DNA of 64,000 bases from Herbaspirillum sp. ASV7. Its GTDB lineage: Bacteria; Pseudomonadota; Gammaproteobacteria; Burkholderiales; Burkholderiaceae_D. The notes under the pieces are model-generated. The model was given only the letters and a program-made list of their open reading frames with translations. It was not told the DNA's origin and made no database searches. Made by a program: the position numbers and the translations under genes. The stretch covers positions 62,001 to 126,000 of the forward strand of contig NZ_JAELUH010000003.1 of assembly GCF_016429215.1 (NCBI RefSeq). The letters are read 5' to 3'. Position 1 is the first letter of the stretch, and each line of letters opens with the position of its first letter. Shown in pieces: positions 20,523 to 30,100 of this stretch.

Positions 20523-21983
20523 TCAGGCCAGCACCTTGACGGCGAAGTCGACGCCGATGCCGGCCCACCACTCCTGCTCCTTCTGGATCCAGAAGGAGAT
20601 GCTGGGATGTTCCTTGATGTAGTCGCGCCGGATCTCCAGATCGATGCGGCTCTTGAGCTTGACCCTGACCTTGTCCAGGTCCAGCGTGATGTGCGCATGG
20701 CGGAACATCACCGCCAGGCGCAGCGCCAGCGTGGCCTTGGCGAAGTCGATGTCGGCCAGCAGGTCGCTGATCTTGCGCAGGTTGCCCTTCTGCCCCAGGA
20801 TCAGCGTGCTCATGAGGCGTTGCTCGCGGGTGGTGAAGCCCGGCAGGTCGGCATTGGCGATCATGTAGGCCGAATGCTTGTGATAGCCGGTGGGCGAGAC
20901 CACCAGACCGGTCTCGTGCAGCAGCGCGCTCCAGTGCAGGTAACGCTCATAGGAATCGGTGGCCGGCTTCAACAATTCGAAGAAGCCCAGCGCGGTATCG
21001 GCCACACCATGCGCGCGCGCGGCATCGACGTGGAAGCGGCGGGCGAACTCCTCCACCGAGCGGTCGCGCCGGTCGGCCTTGGTGGCGCGCAATTGCAGGT
21101 CCCACATCACGCCCATGCGCAGGCCGGCTTCTACGGGTGTCACCACCTCGATCCCGAACTCCTGCATGAAACCGATCAGCACTGCCAGGCCACCCATGAT
21201 GACACCGGCGCGGTCGGGCTTCATGCCATCGAGCGCGATCTGGCTGACGTGGCCGAAGTCGATGAGCCGCTGCATCAGGTCGTCCAGGCTGGGCAAGCTG
21301 ATGCGGCCATCCCCCATGCCATTGCGCCGGATGGTGTCGGCGATGGCGCGCATGGTGCCGGACGAACCGTAGACATTGACGCCGGCGGCATCGAAGCTGA
21401 ACAGGTGGACCGCATCCTCGACATGCGAACGCGCCGAGATGATGGCGCGCTCGAAGGCGGCGGCGGTGATGGCGCCATCCGGGAAGAAGGCCAGGCTCTG
21501 GTTGACGGTGCCGATGCCGAAGGATTCCACGTGGCGGATATGCTCGCCCAGGCCGCGAATGACCTCGGTGGAACCGCCGCCGATGTCGATGACCATGCGC
21601 TCTTCGCCGGCATCGGCCAGCACGCCGGCCACACCCATGTAGATCAGGCGGCCTTCTTCCTCGCCGGAAATGATTTCCACCGGATAACCGATGGCGCGCT
21701 CCAGCTCGGGCAGCAGCTCGGCGGCGTTCTTGGCCACGCGCAAGGTATTGGTGGCCACCACCCGCACGGCGGTGAGCGGATAGTCGCGCAGGATGGCGCG
21801 AAAACGCGTGAGCGAATCGATGGCGCTCTTACAGGCCTGCTCGGTCAGGTTGCCGCTCTTGTCGATGCCGGCAGCCAGGCGGATGGGATCGCGCGCACTC
21901 TTGATGACCCGGATGCCATCGTCCTCGTACTTGCCGATGTGCAACCGAAAGCTGTTGGAACCGAGATCTACCGCTGCAAACAT
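20523..21983 (-). CDS. ppx: Exopolyphosphatase
   Basis: A 486-residue enzyme of the Ppx/GppA family that removes phosphate from polyphosphate ends (or converts pppGpp). It has the ASKHA-fold phosphate loops DLGSNSFRLHIGKYEDD at the N-terminus and VIDIGGGSTEVIRG near residue 140, plus EEEGRLIYMGV between them. The C-terminal HD-like part includes HWSALLHETGLVVSPTGYHKHSAY. I start it at ATG 21983, which has AAGGA 6 bases upstream and gives the usual MFAAVDLGSNS; the frame remains open further upstream. No ppk is next to it in this window. Confidence 0.9.
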   Translation of the reverse strand: MFAAVDLGSNSFRLHIGKYEDDGIRVIKSARDPIRLAAGIDKSGNLTEQACKSAIDSLTRFRAILRDYPLTAVRVVATNTLRVAKNAAELLPELERAIGYPVEIISGEEEGRLIYMGVAGVLADAGEERMVIDIGGGSTEVIRGLGEHIRHVESFGIGTVNQSLAFFPDGAITAAAFERAIISARSHVEDAVHLFSFDAAGVNVYGSSGTMRAIADTIRRNGMGDGRISLPSLDDLMQRLIDFGHVSQIALDGMKPDRAGVIMGGLAVLIGFMQEFGIEVVTPVEAGLRMGVMWDLQLRATKADRRDRSVEEFARRFHVDAARAHGVADTALGFFELLKPATDSYERYLHWSALLHETGLVVSPTGYHKHSAYMIANADLPGFTTREQRLMSTLILGQKGNLRKISDLLADIDFAKATLALRLAVMFRHAHITLDLDKVRVKLKSRIDLEIRRDYIKEHPSISFWIQKEQEWWAGIGVDFAVKVLA

Positions 21984-22172
21984 GCCTTTCCTTCCGCAAT
22001 CGCGACCAAGCCAATTGCCTAAATAATTTAAACCACGAGCTGTCTCCCGACAGACAAGATAATCGGCGCGCATGACAGATTGATGACAGCCTGCACGCTG
22101 TAGAATGGCGGCACTGCGTCACCATGGTGCGGCGCAGCTATTATTTTATACAATTTATCCTATTTACCTTCC

Positions 22173-22937
22173 ATGCCCGGCATTCTTTATCTGGTTCCCA
22201 ACACCCTGGGAACGACCGAGCTTCCTAGCGACATCGACGCTGCGCATCCGCTGGATGCGATCATTCCGCGCGAAGTGCAAGCCATTGCAGCGCGGCTGGA
22301 TTACTTCGTGGCCGAGAACGCCAAGACCACGCGCGCCTTCCTCAAGCTGCTGGGCAGCAGCACGCCGCTGGCCCGGCCCATCCAGGAAATCCGCATCGCC
22401 GAACTCAACGTCAACACCGATGCCGCCGCCCTGCCCGCCTTGCTTGCGCCGCTGCTGGCGGGCCAGGATGGCGGCCTGATCTCCGAAGCCGGCGTGCCGG
22501 CGGTGGCGGACCCCGGTGCCAACCTGGTCCGGCTGGCGCACCAGCATGGCATCCAGGTCCGGCCGCTGGTGGGGCCGTCGTCCCTGCTGCTGGCGGTGAT
22601 GGCCAGTGGCCTGAACGGCCAGAGCTTCGCCTTCAATGGCTACCTGCCCACCGAGGCCGAGGCCCGTCGCAAGCGCATCGCCCAGCTGGAAGACCGCTCG
22701 CGCAAGGAGCGCCAGACCCAATTGCTCATCGAGACGCCCTATCGCAACGGCGCCATGCTGGAAGCCCTGGCCCAGAGCTGCCAGGCCACTACGCTGGTGT
22801 GCGTAGCCACTGACCTGTCGCTGCCCACCGAATCGGTGCGCACGTTGACCGCCGCGCAATGGAAGGCTGCACTGGCCGGCAAGACGGGGCCGGACTTCCA
22901 CAAGAAACCAACGGTCTTCCTGCTGCTGGCGCAATAA
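22173..22937 (+). CDS. RsmI-like SAM-dependent methyltransferase
   Basis: A 254-residue tetrapyrrole-methylase-fold protein. SEAGVPAVADPGANLVRLAH and the RPLVGPSSLLLAVMASG segment correspond to the SAM-binding motifs of RsmI (16S rRNA C1402 ribose methylase). It is shorter and more divergent than true RsmI and lacks its N-terminal start (LYVVATPIGNL-like; here LYLVPNTLG). It belongs to a second RsmI-related group found in Betaproteobacteria, whose target is unproven. A strong hairpin after it separates it from sppA. Confidence 0.8.
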   Translation: MPGILYLVPNTLGTTELPSDIDAAHPLDAIIPREVQAIAARLDYFVAENAKTTRAFLKLLGSSTPLARPIQEIRIAELNVNTDAAALPALLAPLLAGQDGGLISEAGVPAVADPGANLVRLAHQHGIQVRPLVGPSSLLLAVMASGLNGQSFAFNGYLPTEAEARRKRIAQLEDRSRKERQTQLLIETPYRNGAMLEALAQSCQATTLVCVATDLSLPTESVRTLTAAQWKAALAGKTGPDFHKKPTVFLLLAQ

Positions 22938-22967
22938 GACGGCCGCACACCTGGATGCGCAAAAGAC

Positions 22968-22999
22968 AAAGGCCGGTTGCAGTGAGCAACCGGCCTTTT
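22968..22999. terminator. Bidirectional terminator, methyltransferase / sppA
   Basis: AAAGGCCGGTTGC and GCAACCGGCCTTT form a perfect 13-bp stem with a 5-base loop; T follows on the plus strand and also on the minus strand. Both flanking genes end toward it. Confidence 0.9.
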
Positions 23000-23027
23000 G
23001 CATGGTGCAAGCCCGAAGGCCGCTGGA

Positions 23028-24053
23028 CTAGCGCAACTGCGGCGGCGCCGCCGACATCATGGTCTTGGCGAAGCCGGCGCCAAAGGCTACGCCGAACTTC
23101 TTCAACACGCGCTCGGAGAGGTTCTCGGTCTGGGTATAGTCCACCACATCCTCGGCCTTGATGACGTCACGCGCCACGCTGTCGACCGTACCGTAGCCAT
23201 CGGCCAGGCCCAGCTCGACCGCCTTGGAGCCGGTCCACACCAAGCCGGAGAAGGTATCCGGGGTTTCCTTCAGACGCGTGCCGCGCCCCTGACGCACCAC
23301 CTCGATGAACTGCTGGTGGATCTCGTCGAGCATGGACTGGGCGTATTCGCGCTGCTTGGGGCTCTGCGGGCTGAAGGGATCCATGAAGCTCTTGTTCTCG
23401 CCCGCAGTGAGCAGGCGACGCTCCACACCCAGCTTGTCCATCAGGCCGGTGAAGCCGAAGCCGTCCATGAGCACGCCCACCGAACCGATCAGGCTGGCCT
23501 TGTTGACGAAGATCTTGTCGGCCGCTGCCGCGATGTAGTAGCCGCCGGAGGCGCAGACCTCTTCCACCACCACGTAGATGGGTTTCTTGGGATAGGCCTT
23601 GCGCAGGCGCGTGATCTCGTCATTGATCATGCCGGCCTGCACGGGACTGCCGCCGGGACTGTTGATCTTCAGGATCACGCCGACCGAATCGGTGGCGGCG
23701 AAGGCCTTGTCCAGCGCCGGGATCACCACGCCGGCCGAACCCTGGCCTTCGGAGTCGATCGCGCCCTTGATCTCGACCAAGGCCGTATGGGTGCCCAGGG
23801 GCTCACTCTCGGTCTTGCCGTAGGTGAAGGCCATCCAGGCCCCCAGCACGATCACCACCAGGATGGCGATGCGGAAGAAGATGCCCCAGCGGCGACGGGC
23901 GCGCTGTTCCTTGACGGCGAACAGGGCCAGCTTCTCCAGCACGTCGCGCTCCCAACCGGACTTCTTCTCTTCGCGCGCACCGGCCGGGACAGGAGCGGAG
24001 GGCGGCGGCGACTGCGGGGCCGCTTGCGGCTTGTCAGATTCGTTGTTGCTCAT
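23028..24053 (-). CDS. sppA: S49 family signal-peptide peptidase
   Basis: A 341-residue membrane-bound serine peptidase of the short SppA class, which degrades leftover signal peptides. One N-terminal membrane anchor (FRIAILVVIVLGAWMAFTYG, near residue 65) follows a Pro-rich cytoplasmic tail. The catalytic Ser is in EVCASGGYYIAAAADKIF; the substrate groove stretch VILKINSPGGSPVQAG and the lysine region GVLMDGFGF follow the family. ATG 24053 is preferred; TTG 24065 upstream is in frame but lacks a ribosome site. It is the last gene of the rluC-gph-Rieske-sppA group. Confidence 0.9.
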   Translation of the reverse strand: MSNNESDKPQAAPQSPPPSAPVPAGAREEKKSGWERDVLEKLALFAVKEQRARRRWGIFFRIAILVVIVLGAWMAFTYGKTESEPLGTHTALVEIKGAIDSEGQGSAGVVIPALDKAFAATDSVGVILKINSPGGSPVQAGMINDEITRLRKAYPKKPIYVVVEEVCASGGYYIAAAADKIFVNKASLIGSVGVLMDGFGFTGLMDKLGVERRLLTAGENKSFMDPFSPQSPKQREYAQSMLDEIHQQFIEVVRQGRGTRLKETPDTFSGLVWTGSKAVELGLADGYGTVDSVARDVIKAEDVVDYTQTENLSERVLKKFGVAFGAGFAKTMMSAAPPQLR

Positions 24054-24113
24054 AGGCTCACTCAAAGCGGCGCACCAGCCCAGGGCCGGCTTGCGCCAGA
24101 TTTCCGTTCAGGC

Positions 24114-24488
24114 TCATGCCTGGACGGGCTTGACGATGTCGTCGGGGCACCAGTAAACCTGGCCATCCCGCTCCACCGCCATGATCTTACGCAAATGCGC
24201 GCCGGTACAAGGACCGCCTTCGCATTTCCCGGTATCGGGGGCATAAACGGCCCCGTGTGTTGCACACATGAGATAGAGGCCGCTGGATTCGAAGAATTCG
24301 CCTTCGGCCCAGTCCAGCTCCACCGGCACATGGGCGCAGCGGTTCAGGTAGCCATAGACCACGCCACCATAGCGCACCACGAAACCGGTGGTCTCGTCGC
24401 CATGGACCTGCACCGGAAAACGCTTGCCCAGTCCCCCTTCGGCCAGTTCGGCCGAGGCGCACACCAGGATCTCACCGGAGGTCGTCAT
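24114..24488 (-). CDS. Small Rieske 2Fe-2S protein
   Basis: A 124-residue soluble ferredoxin-like protein. The two cluster motifs are C-x-H in NRCAHVPVEL and C-x2-H in MCATHGAVYAPDTGKCEGGPC, as in Rieske ferredoxins of the NirD/dioxygenase-ferredoxin type. Electron partners are not encoded beside it. It sits 15 bases after the HAD hydrolase gene and upstream of sppA in an operon whose members do not share an obvious pathway. This arrangement is common in Betaproteobacteria. Confidence 0.87.
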   Translation of the reverse strand: MTTSGEILVCASAELAEGGLGKRFPVQVHGDETTGFVVRYGGVVYGYLNRCAHVPVELDWAEGEFFESSGLYLMCATHGAVYAPDTGKCEGGPCTGAHLRKIMAVERDGQVYWCPDDIVKPVQA

Positions 24489-24503
24489 GCAGTGCTCCCC
24501 GGC

Positions 24504-25163
24504 TCAGGCATGGTCGGTGAGCCACTGATGCAGCTCACGGATGGATTTGGCGGAATACAGCGGCGCCAGCGCCTGCAACTGCTGCGCCGGATGCGCACCG
24601 AACTCCACGGCCACGCCACGCGCACCGGCGTTGATGGCCATCTGCAGGTCGTGGGTGGTGTCGCCGATCATCAGGGTGCGCTGCATGTCCTGGCCCAGTT
24701 CGCGCGTCAGCTCCTGCAACATGGCCGGATGCGGCTTGGAGAAGGTCTCGTCGGCGCAGCGGGTGGCGTCGAAGGCGGTGAGCAGGCCGGTGGTATTCAT
24801 GGCCCGGTTCAGGCCGACCCGGCTCTTGCCGGTGGCCACGGCCAGGAAGTAGCCCTGCTGCGAGAGATCAGTCAGCATCTCAGGCACACCCTCGAAGAGG
24901 GTCAGGTCCTTGTCCTGGCCGAGATAATGATGACGGTAACGCTCCACGATGCGCGGGTAGTACTTGGGATCCACATCCGGGATGGCAGCCTGCATGGCAT
25001 CCTGCAAGCCCAGGCCGATCACGTAGGAGGCCGCGCTCTTGTCGGGAATCGGCAAGCCCAGATCACGTGCGGCCGCCTGGATGCAGCGCACGATGGTGGA
25101 GGTGCTGTCCATCAGGGTGCCATCCCAATCGAAGACGATCAGGTCGAATTGCTTTCTTGCCAT
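24504..25163 (-). CDS. gph: HAD phosphatase, phosphoglycolate phosphatase-like
   Basis: A 219-residue HAD hydrolase. Motif I is FDWDGTLMDS with the nucleophile and acid Asp; motif II is AVATGKSRVGLNRAM; motif III lysine is in FSKPHPAML; motif IV is MIGDTTHDLQMAINAG. The cap domain between I and II is of the beta-phosphoglucomutase/Gph type. Substrate could be phosphoglycolate or a pyrophosphate (PpaX-like); the assignment within the family is tentative. It lies between rluC and the Rieske gene on one transcript. Confidence 0.85.
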   Translation of the reverse strand: MARKQFDLIVFDWDGTLMDSTSTIVRCIQAAARDLGLPIPDKSAASYVIGLGLQDAMQAAIPDVDPKYYPRIVERYRHHYLGQDKDLTLFEGVPEMLTDLSQQGYFLAVATGKSRVGLNRAMNTTGLLTAFDATRCADETFSKPHPAMLQELTRELGQDMQRTLMIGDTTHDLQMAINAGARGVAVEFGAHPAQQLQALAPLYSAKSIRELHQWLTDHA

Positions 25164-25251
25164 GTCTGGTGCTCTCTTTGCGGCGGGAAATGCGATTTTG
25201 TTAATGCCGGGCAGAAAGTATCATATCCCGGCCGACTACGTGCACTGTCCT

Positions 25252-26319
25252 TCAGTCCCCCGCGCCAGCCAGCATGTTGTAGGGCAGCAGATCGCCCTCG
25301 GCCCCGCCCTCCAGGCTGCGCAGGAATTTCGCGCATTCCTCGGGCAGGCCTGCCTTCAGGGTGACGGTCTCGCCGGTCTCGGGATGCTGGAAACTGATGC
25401 GCCAGGCATGCAGGAACATGCGCTTGAAGGCGATACGCTTGCCATCGGCCTTCTGCAGCGCCTTGTTGAGGGTGAAGTCGCCGTACTTGTCGTCGCCCAC
25501 GATGGGAAAGCCGCTGGAAGACAGGTGCACCCGGATCTGGTGGGTGCGCCCGGTCTTCAGTTCGGCTTCCAGCAAGGCGAATTCACCGAAACGCCGCAGC
25601 AGCGAGAACACCGTATGCGAGGGCTGGCCGTCGGCCTGCACCCGCACGCGGCGCTCGCCATCGGGCGTGCTGTACTTGAACAGCGGCAACTTGATGTGCT
25701 GGCGGGCATTCTGCCAGTCGCCCTGCACCAGGGTCAGGTAGCGCTTGTCGGTCTTGCCGTCGCGCATCTGTTCATGCAGGCTGGTCAGGGCCGATCGTTT
25801 CTTGGCGATCAACAATACGCCGGAGGTATCACGGTCCAGGCGATGCACCAGCTCCAGGAACTTGGCCTGCGGCCGGGCCGCGCGCAGTTGCTCGATGACG
25901 CCGTAGCTCACCCCCGAACCGCCATGCACGGCGACCCCGGCGGGCTTGTCGATGACCAGCATGTGGCTGTCTTCGAGCAGGATGCGGAACTCGGCGCCAG
26001 GCACCACCGCCTCCTGCTTCTCGGCCACTCGTATTGGCGGCACGCGCACCACGTCGCCTTCGGCCAGACGGTAGGTCTGGTCGATGCGGCCCTTGTTGAC
26101 GCGCACCTCGCCCGAGCGCAGGACACGGTAGATATGACTCTTGGGAACACCTTTGCAGACACGCAGCAGGAAGTTGTCAATCCGCTGTCCCGCCTCTTCG
26201 TCGGAAATGGTCAGCAACTGCACCTGAGGGACGTTCTGCGAGGCGCTTGCACTCCGGGTGGCCGGCGCCTGGTCGGCGCTTTGAGAAGCCCCCCTAGAAA
26301 ATCTCGCTAAGTCCTTCAT
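25252..26319 (-). CDS. rluC: Ribosomal large subunit pseudouridine synthase C
   Basis: A 355-residue RluA-family enzyme that makes pseudouridines in 23S rRNA. An S4 domain follows a 40-residue variable start (RIDNFLLRVCKGVPKSHIYRVLRSGEVRVNKGR region). The catalytic Asp lies in LVHRLDRDTSGVLLIAKKR; KTGRTHQIRVHL is the other hallmark. It is divergent from rne, the usual arrangement. No ribosome site precedes the ATG, and a TATATT box lies only 4 bases upstream of it, so the message may be leaderless. Confidence 0.92.
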   Translation of the reverse strand: MKDLARFSRGASQSADQAPATRSASASQNVPQVQLLTISDEEAGQRIDNFLLRVCKGVPKSHIYRVLRSGEVRVNKGRIDQTYRLAEGDVVRVPPIRVAEKQEAVVPGAEFRILLEDSHMLVIDKPAGVAVHGGSGVSYGVIEQLRAARPQAKFLELVHRLDRDTSGVLLIAKKRSALTSLHEQMRDGKTDKRYLTLVQGDWQNARQHIKLPLFKYSTPDGERRVRVQADGQPSHTVFSLLRRFGEFALLEAELKTGRTHQIRVHLSSSGFPIVGDDKYGDFTLNKALQKADGKRIAFKRMFLHAWRISFQHPETGETVTLKAGLPEECAKFLRSLEGGAEGDLLPYNMLAGAGD

Positions 26320-27117
26320 TTTGAATATATAATCGATTGACGCCGATCAAAAAACGGCGTCAGTAGAATAAAAAGGAACATTCTACACAAGAGGAGACTT
26401 CGTCAGCCTCGCTCATTTGCAAAATTGACGAAGGGGGCCCCGAAAACCACGACGCGCGGCATCGCAGACGCAATAAAAGCCCTGCAACGGTTGACAATAC
26501 AACCGATCATGTCGCTTGCCTGGTCAACGTAAAGGCCTCGAAACGAGTACGCACCTTCCCTGCGCGAGTCCAGTTTGCACCGCAGTTGCAATCGGATGAC
26601 AGCATGGAAGTGGAACAGATTTGTTTGGATCATCAGGATAAAAGTCTGGCAAGACTCGCATCCGGTGCCCCGGAAATCGTCCGCAGCGCACAGCCCCTGG
26701 CGACAAGCAGCACAACGGGCGGCAGGCCCAACCGGCCAGCCCCTCTTGCAGCGCTTTGCCCGGGCCATGCCGCGGCCGCTGCCGGAGCATCGCGAAGCTT
26801 GCCGGTTGATGCAGTAGAACCCGATCGCCGTCGCCAACCTCACTATGTTACGTTTGGCTCTACAGACCAGCTTACCGTCCGCAGTTGCCTGCGCGACCGC
26901 CTATGGCGGAGCGCGCGGCGCGGATACGGTGCTGCCCGGCGTCCCGGTCCACTGCATCCGCGCCCCCTTGTGCTGGAGCGCCCGCTAAGGCGCACTCACA
27001 CAATCAAGGCAATTCCCTCCCCAATCACTTCGTTCTCGCGTACATCCCCTGTACTTTTGGCCCGCTACCCCACACGGACGGGCCATTTGAAGGATCTTCG
27101 GATCCCGGAGTGAAAAC
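26320..27117 (+). promoter_or_regulatory. Long structured leader of rne
   Basis: About 800 bases separate rluC and rne and hold no convincing gene. A TATAAT (26328-26333) with a poor -35 would start transcription near 26340. Three perfect stem-loops follow each other: TGACGCCG/CGGCGTCA (26338-26362), GTAGAAT/ATTCTAC (26363-26386, AAGGA in the loop) and CTTCGTCA/TGACGAAG (26398-26433). Near the gene are TGGCCCG/CGGGCCA (27058-27085) and GGATC-TTCG-GATCC (27092-27105), the latter just before the ribosome site GGAG. RNase E of E. coli controls its own mRNA through leader hairpins; the same is likely here. Confidence 0.65.
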
Positions 27118-30100
27118 ATGAAACGCATGTTGTTCAACGCAACGCAGCAGGAAGAACTGCGCGTAGCGATCGTTGACGGTCAGAAACTGATCGACATCGA
27201 CATCGAAACGACCGGACGCGAGCAGCGCAAGTCCAACATCTACAAGGGCGTGATCACCCGCATCGAGCCCTCGCTGGAAGCCTGCTTCGTCAACTACGGC
27301 GAGGAACGCCACGGCTTCCTGCCGTTCAAGGAAGTGGCCCGTTCCTACTTCAAGGAAGGCATCGACGTCCGTAACGCCAGCATCAAGGAAGCGCTGCGCG
27401 AAGGCCAGGAAATCATCGTCCAGGTCGAAAAGGAAGAACGCGGCAACAAGGGTGCCGCCCTGACCTCCTTCATCTCGCTGGCCGGCCGCTACCTGGTCCT
27501 GATGCCCAACAACCCGCGTGGTGGTGGCGTCTCCCGTCGCGTCGAAGGCGAAGACCGCCAGGAACTGCGCGAGACCATGGACAAGCTGGACCTGCCCACC
27601 GGCATGTCCGTCATCGCCCGCACCGCCGGCATCGGCCGCAACGTCGATGAACTGCAGTGGGACCTGAACTACCTGATGCAACTGTGGCGCGCCATCGAAG
27701 GTGCCGGCCAGTCCGCCTCGGGCGCCTTCCTGATCTACCAGGAATCCTCGCTGGTCATCCGCGCCATCCGCGACTACTTCCAGCCCGATATCGGCGAGAT
27801 CCTGATCGATACCGACGAGATCCACGACCAGGCCCAGCAGTTCATGGCCCACGTGATGCCGGACATGGTCCATCGCGTCAAGCGCTATCGCGACGACGTG
27901 CCGCTGTTCTCGCGCTTCCAGATCGAACACCAGATCGAGACCGCCTACTCGCGTACGGTGCCGCTGCCTTCGGGCGGCGCCATCGTGATCGACCACACCG
28001 AAGCCCTGGTATCGGTGGACGTGAACTCGGCGCGCGCCACCCGTGGCAGCGACATCGAGACCACCGCCTTCAATACCAACCTCGAAGCTGCCGATGAAGT
28101 GGCCCGCCAGTTGCGCCTGCGCGACCTGGGTGGCCTGATCGTGATCGACTTCATCGACATGGAGAATTCCAAGAACCAGCGCGAAGTCGAAGGTCGCCTC
28201 AAGGACGCCCTGCACCACGACCGTGCCCGCGTCCAGATGGGCAAGATCTCGCGCTTCGGCCTCATGGAACTGTCGCGCCAGCGCCTGCGCCCGTCGCTGT
28301 CCGAAGGCAGCCACGTGACCTGCCCGCGCTGCAACGGCACCGGCCACATCCGCGATACCGAATCCTCCGCCCTGCAGGTACTGCGCATCATCCAGGAAGA
28401 GGCCATGAAGGAAAACTCGGCCGCCATCCATGTGCAGGCGCCGGTGGACGTCGCCGCCTTCCTGTTGAACGAGAAGCGCGGTGAAATCCTGAAGATCGAG
28501 ACGCGCCATCGCGTCACGGTCATCATGATCCCCAACAAGCACCTGGAAACCCCGCACTACAAGATGGAACGGATCAAGCACGACGATCCGCGCCTGGACG
28601 ACGCCCAAGCCAGCTACGCCATGGCCGAGCAGGCCGATACCGACATCGGCTACAGCAAGCGCCAGAAGGAAGACGTGCGTCCGCGCCAGGAAGCCGTGGT
28701 CAAGGGCATCACCCCCGACCAGCCGGCCCCGATCGTCGAGCGCAAGGCCCCCGAACCGGTGGCCGCTCCCGTTCCCCCGCCGACGCTGGCACCGGAATCT
28801 GGCCTGCTGGGCAAGATCTTCAGCTTCTTCCGCAAGAAGCCGGTGGCACCGGTGGTCGCCCCCGCGCCCGTCGAAGCCAAGGCGCCTGCCAAGCGTGAAG
28901 GTGACCGCAACGGCCGTGGTGGCGAGCGCAATGGCCGCAACCGCAACCGTAACGAACGTGGCGGCGAGCGTGCCGAACGTGGCGAGCGCAATGCCGAGCA
29001 ACGCAATCCGCGTGGCCCGGCCGCGCCGGAGCTGAAGGCTGGCGAAGCCGCCGAAGGCAAGCAGGTACGTCCGCCGCGTGGTCCGCGCGAGCCCAAGGAA
29101 GGCCGCGAACCGCGTGAGGGCCGCGAGCCGCGCGAAGCACGTGACGTGCAGGTCCGCGAAGGCCAGGAAGCCAAGGAAGGCCGCCGCAATGAGCCGCGCG
29201 AGCCCCGTGAGCCACGCGAAGGCCGTGAGCCGCGTGAGGGTCGTGAGCCGCGCGCACCGCGCGAAGGTCGCGAGCCGCGTGCTCCGCGTGGTGAACGCAA
29301 GGAAGCCAAGACCGAGGAAGGTCTGCCGCTGGAAGCCGCGCTGGCAGCTGGTGCCGCAACCGCAGGCGTGGCCGTGGCTGCCGGTGCAGTTGCCCATGCC
29401 GCTGAAGAGCAGGCGGTGGACGTAGCACAAGCACAAGTCGACGCCGGTGAAGGCGTCGAAGGCGCGGAAAACGCCGAAGGCGGCACCGAGCCGCGTCGCC
29501 GTCGCCGTCGTGGTGGTCGCAACCGTCATCGCCGCGAACGCGACGAAAACGGTAACGTGATCGAGAACGCCGACGGTAGCGAAGGTGAAGGCGCCGAAGC
29601 CGGCGAAGCCACCGAAGCGCAAGCACCGGTGGCTGCGCAGGAAACTGCACAGGTCGCCGTCGCCCAGGCATCGTTTGCGACCTCGCCGGTTGCGGCCGTT
29701 GAAGTCCCCGCAGCCGAGCCGGTCCAGACTGCTGCCCAGGTGGAAAGCGGCGTGAACGCTGTCGAAGCCGTTGCCGCCGCCGCAGCCGAAGCGACCGCTG
29801 CCGTGTTCTCCGGCCAGCCGGCCATTGAGACGGCCGCACCGTCCATCGATGCCAGCTTTGCACCGGCACCGGTGATCGAACCCGCACCGGTGGCAGCCTC
29901 CGAGGCCCCCATCGACGTGGCGCCGGCCGTGGAAGCCGCTCCGGTTGTGGTCGCAGAACCTGCCGCCCCGGCAGTACCGCAGCAGATCAGCTTGCTGGAT
30001 GCTGTCGAGGCCAGCCCGGCTCCGGTAGCGGCTCCGGCAGTTGCTCCTGTGGTGGCCCCGCAAACGGCGCCCGCGGCGGTCCAGGCTGCCGCTCACGGCA

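Noticed and set aside
26403-26843. Minus-strand frame of 146 codons in the rne leader
   Set aside because: Irregular composition, no ribosome site, no domain; the region is better explained as untranslated leader.
26586-27113. Plus-strand frame of 175 codons just before rne
   Set aside because: It crosses the hairpins by the rne ribosome site and has Pro/Arg-rich low-complexity sequence. A short regulatory leader peptide cannot be excluded but is not supported.
28900-29300. CRISPR-like repeats
   Set aside because: The repeats are in frame, degenerate and without spacers; they encode the RNase E tail.
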